Source: Peptococcaceae bacterium CEB3
GTDB taxonomy: Bacteria > Bacillota > Desulfitobacteriia > Desulfitobacteriales > Desulfitobacteriaceae
Length of the DNA stretch: 39,570 bases
Direction: 5' to 3'
Assembly (NCBI GenBank): GCA_001029295.1
Contig: LDXJ01000031.1
Span: 1-39,570, forward strand
Shown here: in pieces, positions 1 through 6,028 of the stretch
Layout of the letters: the number at the start of each line of letters is the position of its first letter
Position numbering within the stretch: the stretch's first letter is position 1
Translations under genes and position numbers: made by a program
The notes under the pieces: generated by a model
Told to the model about the DNA's origin: nothing
Database searches by the model: none
Seen by the model: only the letters and a program-made list of their open reading frames with translations

Positions 1-283
1 CTATGATCCTGCGGCTGATGGTGTGGTTGATGGCCATGATCCAGCGGTGCTCTTTGTTCCCAAGTTTCCGAAGAGCTTTGTGCGCCCCCTTCTTCTGGAG
101 CTTTTTCCGCAGTTCTGCGTAGTGCCGCCGGATGTAGGCGAGTTCCGCCCCGCTGAAGAACAGGGTAGATCCGAGGATGCTTGCAACCGCAAGGTCGATG
201 AGCCCCAGGTCCACGCCCATATACTTCGGCGGCTTCTTCTCCGCTTTTACGCTGACGGTGAGCGCCAGGTGAATGTACCACTG
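1..283. repeat. Terminal direct repeat, left copy (identical to 39288-39570)
   Basis: Bases 1-283 match 39288-39570 with no difference that I can find by reading both. The matching block at 25152-25435 in the other TnpB copy has several substitutions, so this is not just general IS identity. This is the expected form of a circular contig written out with a short overlap. Confidence 0.85.
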
Positions 284-754
284 TCTGCCGCATTTGATGA
301 GCTGCGCCGTCCCTTGTTTGGCTTGACCGGAGAGAAGAAGTTCCAGATACTTAATTTGGTACTTCTCTACTTGAATGGGCACGCCCACCCGTTTCTCCAG
401 GGTGGGAAAGGAGACTTTCCAGGCGGCTCCGCCGTCCTGCAGGGTCTCTTTCTCTATCCGGAAGTTCTGGTTGTTGAAGTCCGGCCAGAGCCGCTTGAAC
501 GATTTGGCATTTTTCTTGGCCTCGATGTCCCGGATAGCCTGGCACAAGACAGCGGCTGGCAAGGGTTCTGAGTGCAGCTTAGCATCCCCTGAGCTTTTGG
601 GACGCATGGGCTTGTCAAGTCCTAGATACCGGTTCGCAAAATCGGTTGTCCGGTCGGCCATGGTCTGGTACATGTCCTGTTTCGTCTTCGTGGAATTGAA
701 CAGCTTGAGCTTGATTGTGATGACTTGGCCTTTCTCTTCGTCAGTCTGTTTCAT
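1..754 (-). CDS. tnpB: TnpB RNA-guided nuclease, N-terminal part (copy 1, cut by window start)
   Basis: Transposon-encoded RNA-guided DNA nuclease of IS200/IS605-type elements. The ATG at 754 follows GAGGAGGTGAAGAA, a strong ribosome site. The frame is open to base 1 and covers the N-terminal domain and the first RuvC block (GVDLGLIDLAV, catalytic Asp). If the ends are joined at the 283-bp overlap, the frame continues into 38881-39287 and gives a 386-residue protein, close to the 383 residues of the copy at 24745-25896. Codons after about base 535 (protein N-terminus) differ from that copy much more than the rest does. A hairpin at 780-808 and leader cassette 874-1015 lie upstream. Family assignment is firm; completeness depends on circularity. 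Confidence 0.9.
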   Translation of the reverse strand, partial: MKQTDEEKGQVITIKLKLFNSTKTKQDMYQTMADRTTDFANRYLGLDKPMRPKSSGDAKLHSEPLPAAVLCQAIRDIEAKKNAKSFKRLWPDFNNQNFRIEKETLQDGGAAWKVSFPTLEKRVGVPIQVEKYQIKYLELLLSGQAKQGTAQLIKCGRQWYIHLALTVSVKAEKKPPKYMGVDLGLIDLAVASILGSTLFFSGAELAYIRRHYAELRKKLQKKGAHKALRKLGNKEHRWIMAINHTISRRII

Positions 755-779
755 TTCTTCACCTCCTCTCTACATGAAG

Positions 780-808
780 AAAAGCCGCTGCATGATGCAA
801 CGACTTTT
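780..808 (-). terminator. Hairpin directly upstream of tnpB
   Basis: A 14-bp inverted repeat (AAAAGCCGCTGCAT / ATGCAACGACTTTT, imperfect) lies between the leader cassette and the tnpB ribosome site. On the minus strand it ends in CTTTTCTTC, so it may act as a weak terminator or as a left-end recognition hairpin. A counterpart lies at 25922-25949 in front of the second tnpB. Confidence 0.45.
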
Positions 809-873
809 CTCGATTAAGTTCCAGGCAATTACAATTTCTTGTGCTTTCTCCCTCACCTCCTGTTTTTAGACAC

Positions 874-1015
874 ACAAAAAGAAGCCCTTACGGGCTTCTA
901 TTTTGTGGCAATATTTTAGGGTAGGCTTCGCCCCACCCTGTTTTTCTCATTTTATCGCGGATTTGGGCCGTTTACAAGCCTTTTTTGGGCCTTTTTACAA
1001 AATATTTTTAGCAAA
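874..1015 (-). promoter_or_regulatory. Promoter-leader cassette, copy 1 (upstream of tnpB)
   Basis: Read on the minus strand: an A/T-rich stretch, -35 TTGTAA (972-977), a 17-bp spacer, -10 TAAAAT (949-954), an invariant hairpin (919-938), then a terminator stem GAAGCC..GGCTTC with a T-run (876-898). It stands in front of tnpB copy 1. Six other copies are scattered through the window. The part of the hairpin reading GAAGCC can also pair with GGCTTC of the terminator, so an attenuator is plausible; no ligand family was recognised. Confidence 0.75.
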
Positions 1016-1073
1016 ACTTTTGGGACGCGCTTTCATCCCCGGAATCAAATTCCGAGGTTTTCCCGCGCGTATC

Positions 1074-2366
1074 CTATAACGGGCTAACCAGCTCTGTCTT
1101 AACCGGCTTGGCTAGATCTTTTAGCTTAATATAAACCCCCTTGTTTTGAATACCCTTAACGGCATATTTCTGGTTGTTAAAGAGTACCGTATCACAGGGC
1201 TGGTACGCATATCTCGTTTTGCGAATTCTGCGCTGCCCCTTGGACATTTTCTTTCCCCTGTAAATACGCAAGTTTGGACCATTCAGGTTGATGTTGCGGG
1301 CCCTTCTACCTGAAAACAACTCTCCACCAGAAACTTTCTCACCTGTCCGGATGTCGATATACCGGGCATCGTAGAACAACTCCAAGCTACGGTTATTCCG
1401 CCGAATCTGCTTAATCTGTAGCGGATCAACTCGCTGCTGGCTGGTTCCCCCAGCAATACAAAACGCATCATTCACATGGGATTTTTCAAGCCCCGACTCA
1501 ATACGCAATGTCTTTGTGATATGCCCGTAGGTGTGTTCACAGCCAATAGCATTAACCAGTTTCCACCGCACTACGCTCATAAATGTCTCCGGCTTATAGC
1601 TCTTGACTTTCGGCTCCCATCCATACAGGAACTTGCCGGATTGGTGGTTTGCCGGAGTATGGCATTTAGTGCAAAGCGTGATCAGATTCCCTGGCCGGTC
1701 AGTCCGGTCCCCTTTCCAGAACCCAATATGATGGACCTGAAGGACTTTCTCTTTGGCTTTGTTCTTACAGTCCGGGTTTTGACATTGGTGATTGTCCCGG
1801 TGAAAGATATATTCCCGCAGGTTCCAAAAACCGTACTGTTCTCCCTGTTGGTATCCTTTGCCTTCGATGTTAGGGTTCTTAATCTCCTGGATATCAAAGG
1901 CGGCAACTTCTACGACAACTTTGCTTATGGGAACCAGGGCAGAAATCTTGTCTACCAAGCGGATATGAGTATCAAGCTTGTTCTGTAGACTGGGTGCCAG
2001 CCAACCTTCGGGCTTTTTCCTGTTGTTAAACCTTGCCTTGCGGTAACGGAGTCTGCTCCTCCGTTGTCTGCGGTACCTTGATCGTTCCTTGTTTCGTTCG
2101 ACCTGGCACTGAAGAAGACTGAGTTCTCCGGCGATCCATTCTTTTGCAGCATTGACGGCTGAAAAACCCACATTACTATACCCGGAATCCAATCCTAACG
2201 TAGCCGGTTGTGTGTACTCCGTCGTTTCATACATAAGCTGGATAGTGAAGGGCTTGGCTTTGACAACTTTGGCCTTTCCCTCTTTGAGCATCCTTCTGAC
2301 CTTCCCATGCCGTTCTGTTGGAATAAGCGGTTTTCCTTCTTGGGATAACACATAGACCACATTCAT
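1074..2366 (-). CDS. iscB: IscB RNA-guided nickase/nuclease (RuvC + HNH)
   Basis: A 430-residue IscB, the OMEGA-system ancestor of Cas9. N-terminal PLMP-like motif (KPLIP, 12-16); RuvC-I LGLDSG with Asp60; arginine-rich bridge helix RSRYRRQRRSR (96-106); RuvC-II VVEVAAFD with Glu153; HNH domain with two CxxC-type pairs (Cys195/200, Cys232/235) and VHHI (His212/213); RuvC-III HVND with Asp300; then the C-terminal target-adjacent-motif domain. All catalytic residues are present, so it is probably active. ATG 2366 was chosen because it gives M-N-VVYV, matching the usual IscB start; ATG 2369 overlaps it. The omega RNA is directly upstream on the same strand. Confidence 0.92.
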   Translation of the reverse strand: MNVVYVLSQEGKPLIPTERHGKVRRMLKEGKAKVVKAKPFTIQLMYETTEYTQPATLGLDSGYSNVGFSAVNAAKEWIAGELSLLQCQVERNKERSRYRRQRRSRLRYRKARFNNRKKPEGWLAPSLQNKLDTHIRLVDKISALVPISKVVVEVAAFDIQEIKNPNIEGKGYQQGEQYGFWNLREYIFHRDNHQCQNPDCKNKAKEKVLQVHHIGFWKGDRTDRPGNLITLCTKCHTPANHQSGKFLYGWEPKVKSYKPETFMSVVRWKLVNAIGCEHTYGHITKTLRIESGLEKSHVNDAFCIAGGTSQQRVDPLQIKQIRRNNRSLELFYDARYIDIRTGEKVSGGELFSGRRARNINLNGPNLRIYRGKKMSKGQRRIRKTRYAYQPCDTVLFNNQKYAVKGIQNKGVYIKLKDLAKPVKTELVSPL

Positions 2367-2673
2367 CATCTCCTCGAAGAGATAAGTCTGCCTTACGGCA
2401 GTCGGTCCACATTGCCAATGTTAATGCCGGGTTTAAGCGGACATCACTTCTCCTACCCTCAGAGATGTTTAAACACCCGCCGCAGAGCCTGGAACGTGTG
2501 GAGGATCCCAGGGTGCCTATCTATTCCGGCTTAACGTAGTGGTTCGCTGTCCCCTTTCGGTAAACATCCCGACCACTAAGGCATAATCAACCGGGCCTGA
2601 GGGCGTATAAGCCTGGCTTACACGTTTCCCCAAGCCCCCACTTCAAACGCCGCTAGGCGTTAAGTGGGGGTAG
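2367..2673 (-). ncRNA. IscB omega RNA (HEARO-type) scaffold
   Basis: About 300 non-coding bases directly upstream of iscB, rich in stems. The first is CCCCCACTT..AAGTGGGGG with an inner AACGCC/GGCGTT stem (2637-2671), followed by several GC stems, for example GACTGCCGTAAGGCAG at about 2390-2405. Position, strand and size match the IscB-associated omega RNA (HEARO RNA). In this family the guide is the 5' flank, here about 16-20 bases from 2674 upward, which lie in the 3' end of the DUF5131 gene. The 5' boundary was inferred from the left-end stem. Confidence 0.75.
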
Positions 2674-3432
2674 TTGACCCTCCAATTCCGGCATGACCAC
2701 CTTTTTCCCATTGACAATTTTTTGCTTGTAGAAGAAAGGCGTTCCTGCAGAAATACATTGATCTCTTAGCGATTCTACCCAGCCTTCATCCATTGGCCTG
2801 GCATTAGGCCCAGATTCGGCACCAACAATCACCCAGTTTAGTTTATTTGAAAATATGTTTGGTATGGCTTGACAAACGGATTTTAGATTAATCCCGCATC
2901 CCTCCAATACATTCATGGTTGTGTATTTATTAAATTGTACCGATGTTAAATCCACCAGCTCCAACAACGGCTCTGCGCTAATAAATCTCACTGTCGCCGC
3001 CGGTGTGCGCAAAAGCAGTGGAATCCGTTCGTCGGCGGCAGCTTGATTCTCCACCGAAGTACCGATCCACGCATTGGATGGAAACACGAAATCAGCATAC
3101 CTTTTGGGATTTTTCGTTAGGAAAAGGAATGTATGCTGCGGACACTGCTCTACCACCTGCAAAACTTGCTTAATCCACTCTGTCGGCACCCAATCGCCAA
3201 AGAGATCCCCCATGTCCGAAACGAAAATGCGAGAAGGTCTTTTGAGCTTCAATGGCTCCGTTAATCGCCCTGGATGAAAACTTGGCGCAAAACCGTTGGG
3301 AAATGCCTTGCTCCCTTTGAAGCGTTGAGCTATACGGCGAGCAAAGCAATAGGTACATCCATGGAAACATCCTGTTACCGGGGACCAAGTATGGTCACAG
3401 TAGGGGATTCCGTATGGGCCTTGTTTGTTCAC
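2653..3432 (-). CDS. DUF5131 (phage Gp37/Gp68 family) radical-SAM-like protein, 3' end replaced by IS sequence
   Basis: Matches the DUF5131/Gp37Gp68 family common on phages and plasmids: CDHTWSPVTGC start, CxxxCxxC cluster (CFHGCTYC), FVSDMGDLFG, WIGTSVENQ, ISAEPLLE, WVIVGAESG and FFYKQ. The cysteine triad is of the radical-SAM Fe-S type; the substrate is unknown. The GTG at 3432 follows AAGGAGG, and its GTGA overlaps the dam stop, so the two genes are translationally coupled. The IscB element is inserted at the 3' end: the last six residues and the stop are read from its left-end stem. The usual family tail after the LDG-like motif is therefore missing; the catalytic part is intact. Confidence 0.8.
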   Translation of the reverse strand: MNKQGPYGIPYCDHTWSPVTGCFHGCTYCFARRIAQRFKGSKAFPNGFAPSFHPGRLTEPLKLKRPSRIFVSDMGDLFGDWVPTEWIKQVLQVVEQCPQHTFLFLTKNPKRYADFVFPSNAWIGTSVENQAAADERIPLLLRTPAATVRFISAEPLLELVDLTSVQFNKYTTMNVLEGCGINLKSVCQAIPNIFSNKLNWVIVGAESGPNARPMDEGWVESLRDQCISAGTPFFYKQKIVNGKKVVMPELEGQLPPLNA

Positions 3433-4283
3433 GACACACACCTCCTTAAATAAGCATAGTTGCTAACCAGTATCTCCGGTACTTTTCCTCTTCGGGTTGC
3501 ATTGGAGTTGATGGCACGGTTTGCTTCAACGACATCCGGCTCATATTCCGCATACAGATCTACCACAAATGGAGTGGCTGAATTGCTGAGAAGTACGCAG
3601 CATCCCTTTGCCGTGAGCGCGTCGAAAAACTTTTTGAGGCGCACCTGTTCTTCCCGGCTGAAACCGCCGGAGTTATAAGCTGTAAACGAGGCTGAATCCG
3701 AAATTGGGTCGTAGGGGGGATCGAGATACACGAAATCGCCCGGTCCAGCATCTAGCAGTGTATCCGCAAAGTCCGTATTGCGAATCTCAACTTTGTTTCT
3801 GGCTAAATATTCGTGAACGGCCCGCAAAACCGGCTCATTCACGATTTGAGGATTTGCGTACCGGCCAAAAGGGACGTTGAAATGGCCGTGGCTATTGACT
3901 CGGAAAAGGCCGTTAAAACACGTGTGGTTCAAGTAGATAATACGGGCTGCACGTTCGACCGGGGAGAGACCGGCGTAGTCCGGAGCTAGATCGATGTCCC
4001 GCATCCGATAATAATATTCCTTTTCGTTTTCGTGTCGGCTGAGGTAGGCTATCAGCTCATCGGGGGAATCCCGGATAACCCGGTAGCAGTTCATAAGCTC
4101 CGAGTTGACATCGTTAATGACGGCCCTTTCCGGCTGGAGAGCAAACAGAATGGCTCCACCGCCAACAAAGGGCTCGTGGTAGGTGCCAAAGTGTTTCGGA
4201 ATTCGCTTCGTAATTTCCGGTAGGAGCTGTCGCTTGCCGCCCGCCCATTTAACAAACGGCTGGAGTGTACATTTGTTGTGCAT
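3429..4283 (-). CDS. dam: DNA adenine N6-methyltransferase (Dam, D12 class)
   Basis: 284 residues. S-adenosylmethionine motif KWAGGKRQLL (12-21), EPFVGGGA (37-44), catalytic DPPY (188-191), and the family motifs YLNHTCFNGLFR and FNVPFGRY. It transfers methyl to adenine N6 in DNA. No partner endonuclease is adjacent, so it is probably an orphan phage/plasmid-type Dam that protects DNA or marks strands. ATG 4283 was chosen because GGAAGGATAGA precedes it and the upstream gene stops 1-2 bases before. It is the middle gene of an operon with a small Zn-binding protein and DUF5131. Confidence 0.92.
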   Translation of the reverse strand: MHNKCTLQPFVKWAGGKRQLLPEITKRIPKHFGTYHEPFVGGGAILFALQPERAVINDVNSELMNCYRVIRDSPDELIAYLSRHENEKEYYYRMRDIDLAPDYAGLSPVERAARIIYLNHTCFNGLFRVNSHGHFNVPFGRYANPQIVNEPVLRAVHEYLARNKVEIRNTDFADTLLDAGPGDFVYLDPPYDPISDSASFTAYNSGGFSREEQVRLKKFFDALTAKGCCVLLSNSATPFVVDLYAEYEPDVVEANRAINSNATRRGKVPEILVSNYAYLRRCVS

Positions 4284-4284
4284 T

Positions 4285-4500
4285 CTATCCTTCCACCCAT
4301 CCTCCTTCGTCTTCTTTCCGTTTTTCCGCACATCCTTGGCAGAATTTTGCTGGCTTACCCTTGAGCCTAGTTGTTCTTTCCCAGTATGTTTCTCCTGGGC
4401 TAATTCCCTTGCAATCCATGCTGCCCAGGCATATGTGGTATGTGCGCGCCTTCTTCTGCGTCCAAAATATTCCTTCGGGTTTTCTTGAAAAATAGGCCAT
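4285..4500 (-). CDS. Small cysteine-rich, probably zinc-binding protein
   Basis: 71 residues starting MAYFSRKPEGIFW, with Cys pairs in CLGSMDC and CQGC, and a charged tail. It reads like a minimal zinc finger; no family was recognised. The ATG at 4500 has AAGGAGGAAAATCGACC before it. It is the first gene after leader cassette copy 2 and palindrome 4523-4536, and it ends at the start of dam, so it shares that transcript. Its role is unknown; a DNA- or RNA-binding accessory is a guess. Confidence 0.65.
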   Translation of the reverse strand: MAYFSRKPEGIFWTQKKARTYHICLGSMDCKGISPGETYWERTTRLKGKPAKFCQGCAEKRKEDEGGWVEG

Positions 4501-4522
4501 GGTCGATTTTCCTCCTTCCTGC

Positions 4523-4536
4523 GGTATGCGCATACC
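4523..4536. promoter_or_regulatory. 14-bp palindrome GGTATGCGCATACC
   Basis: A perfect palindrome between the cassette terminator and the first gene. The same or a near-identical palindrome is at 12313-12326, 16476-16488 (degenerate) and 36642-36655, always at the same place relative to the cassette. It is a candidate operator for a dimeric regulator. Confidence 0.6.
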
Positions 4537-4550
4537 CCTTTTTAGGCAAA

Positions 4551-4690
4551 CGAAAAGAAGCCCCCGCGAGGGCTTCCATCTCTTACCATAATTTAAGGGT
4601 AGGCTTCGCCCCACCCCTTATTTACTTCATTTTAGCGTTTTTCGGGGTGTTTCGCAAGCGATCTTGGCCCTTGTGAAAAAATGTTTTTGC
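4551..4690 (-). promoter_or_regulatory. Promoter-leader cassette, copy 2 (Zn protein-dam-DUF5131 operon)
   Basis: Minus strand: A-rich upstream block (4661-4690), -35 TTGCGA (4652-4657), 17 bp, -10 TAAAAT (4629-4634), invariant hairpin 4597-4616, terminator stem GGAAGCCC..GGGCTTC with TTTTCG (4557-4577). It would make a 75-80-nt RNA if terminated, or read through into the operon. Confidence 0.78.
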
Positions 4691-4751
4691 TCTCATACGT
4701 TCCTTTCTCCTTTTCCTTGAATTAACTGCCCCTACAAGGTATAATATACAT

Positions 4752-4876
4752 ACTAAAGGCTGGGATGTTGCTAGCATCCCAGCCTGCACAACCGGGCCGC
4801 AGTAAGCGGCTGATAGGTGGACTTGGGAAGCAAAAGTAGCCTCCGTTGTCAAGTGGATGGGCTACTTTTGCTTTTC
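4752..4876 (+). ncRNA. Antisense antitoxin RNA of type I TA module 1
   Basis: Plus-strand promoter TTGAAT (4717-4722), 17 bp, TATAAT (4740-4745); start near 4752. The transcript holds a strong stem (GGGATG..CATCCC) and ends at a stem AAGCAAAAGTAGCC..GGCTACTTTTGCTTTTCC (4828-4877). That stem overlaps the last codons of the toxin gene on the other strand, so the RNA pairs with the toxin mRNA 3' end, as in txpA/RatA-type modules. Confidence 0.72.
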
Positions 4877-4960
4877 CTTAGAATCCTTGGCAAACCTGAG
4901 TATGGACAAAACTAACGCCGCAGACGATATTGCGAGCGTTAGCCATTGATATACGCTCAT
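4862..4960 (-). CDS. Holin-like type I toxin peptide, TA module 1
   Basis: 32 residues: start MSVYQWLTLAIS, one hydrophobic helix (about 7-22), and a charged tail ending KEKQK. This is the layout of the putative holin-like toxin family (Hol_Tox; BsrG/TxpA type), which damages the membrane. The ribosome site is GAGGGGGGTGCCGGGCA before ATG 4960. The mRNA probably starts from an extended -10, TGGTATACT (5061-5069 on the minus strand), giving a leader of about 95 nt. Module 3 encodes a peptide of the same length. The toxin role comes from family likeness. Confidence 0.72.
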   Translation of the reverse strand: MSVYQWLTLAISSAALVLSILRFAKDSKEKQK

Positions 4961-5084
4961 TGCCCGGCACCCCCCTCTATCCTCTCGGTTCAACCGGAAG
5001 GAAAGGGGCACCCTAGGGAGAAAAGCCGCCCACCCGACACCTATTTGGTTGTGCAAGCCCAGTATACCATATCCTTCCTCGCTT

Positions 5085-5109
5085 AGGTCCCCTTTTCGGG
5101 GGCCTTTTT
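5085..5109 (+). terminator. Intrinsic terminator-like hairpin at the outer edge of TA module 1
   Basis: GGTCCCC, loop TTTT, CGGGGGCC, then TTTTTG on the plus strand. The same hairpin sits at 26534-26557 at the outer edge of module 3, so it belongs to the repeated unit. On the minus strand it has no T-run. Confidence 0.55.
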
Positions 5110-5125
5110 GTTCTTTGCCATTGCT

Positions 5126-6028
5126 TCAGGAGGCATCTTTTCGTTGCAATCGTCCTGCGCTGCTTCCCACCTTTTCGGCTGTCTCCACAACGGTATACAA
5201 TGGCCTGTTCCGGGTGTTCTCGACAACCTGTTTCAGATACGCTCCCAGCACGGCTCCGGCCACCGTCCCCTGCAAGCCGATACAAAACATGAGCACATGC
5301 GGCTTCATGAAAAGAGACAGAATAAGCGTTAAAAGCCCGCTGTACGTGATGAGGCGCAGGGGCAGGTACGAAAGCGAGAACACGCCGTCCAGTGCGAGAT
5401 GCATCATTTTGCGTCCGGTGTATTTCGTCTCTCCGGCGGCCCGGCCCTGGCGTTCGTAGGCAAGGGGTACCTGTTTGAACCCGGCCCAGGCACTCAGTCC
5501 CCGGAGGTAGCGGCTGTGTTCCCGCATCTGACAGAGCACGTCCACGACTTGGCGGTCCATGAGGCGGAAATCCCCCGCGTCCACCGGGACTCTGACATCC
5601 GTCAGGCGGCTGAGCAGCCGGTAGTAGAGGTTGGCCGTGACTTTCTTGCGCCAGGTTTCTCCTTGACGGCTGAGACGCTGGCCGTAGACGATGTGCGCTC
5701 CCTGTTCCCACAGTTCCAGCATTCGCGGGATGAGTTCCGGCGGGTCTTGCAGGTCCGCGTCCATGATGATGACGGCATCCCCGGATGCCGCGTCCAGCCC
5801 GGCGGTGATCGCGATCTGCTGGCCGAAGTTGCGGGCCAGGTGAATAACTTTGACATGAGGATCGACGAGTGTGTCGAGAATGTTCCCGTCGGTGCTCCCG
5901 TCATCGACAAAGAGGATTTCATAGGCATATTTGGTATCCCAGAGGACTTTCACCACGCGCTGATAGCACGTTTCAACCAGCGTGCCTTCGTTATAGACCG
6001 GAATGATTACGGAGATTTTCTTTGCCAT
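5126..6028 (-). CDS. GtrB/DPM1-like family 2 glycosyltransferase with C-terminal membrane helices
   Basis: 300 residues. GT-A fold with VIIPVYNEG (7-15), VDDGSTD (41-47) and metal/nucleotide motif DADLQDPPE (90-98), then two membrane helices near 228-275. This is the layout of bactoprenol-phosphate sugar transferases (GtrB, ArnC, DPM1), which load a sugar onto undecaprenyl phosphate at the inner face of the membrane. ATG 6028 follows AAAGGAGTCGCAAT and overlaps the upstream gene by 22 bases. With that multi-span partner it resembles gtr modification operons of phages and plasmids. The sugar and acceptor cannot be told from sequence. Confidence 0.88.
   Translation of the reverse strand: MAKKISVIIPVYNEGTLVETCYQRVVKVLWDTKYAYEILFVDDGSTDGNILDTLVDPHVKVIHLARNFGQQIAITAGLDAASGDAVIIMDADLQDPPELIPRMLELWEQGAHIVYGQRLSRQGETWRKKVTANLYYRLLSRLTDVRVPVDAGDFRLMDRQVVDVLCQMREHSRYLRGLSAWAGFKQVPLAYERQGRAAGETKYTGRKMMHLALDGVFSLSYLPLRLITYSGLLTLILSLFMKPHVLMFCIGLQGTVAGAVLGAYLKQVVENTRNRPLYTVVETAEKVGSSAGRLQRKDAS

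Larger units (their letters stand above)
1030..2673 (-). mobile_element. IscB-type IS200/IS605-like element without its own tnpA
   Basis: The element consists of the omega RNA/left end (to about 2673), iscB, and a right-end hairpin at 1037-1057 (CCTCGGAAT, 3-nt loop, ATTCCGGGG in element orientation) beyond the iscB stop. No transposase lies inside. The right-end hairpin is almost the same as one upstream of tnpA at 7600-7620, so mobilisation by that TnpA is plausible. The left end sits in the 3' end of the DUF5131 gene, directly after a TCAA (2674-2677). The exact right end is not determined. Confidence 0.65.

Noticed and set aside
23-571. Plus-strand 182-codon frame at the window start (also 25039-25653)
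   Set aside because: Antisense to tnpB, which has intact catalytic motifs on the minus strand.
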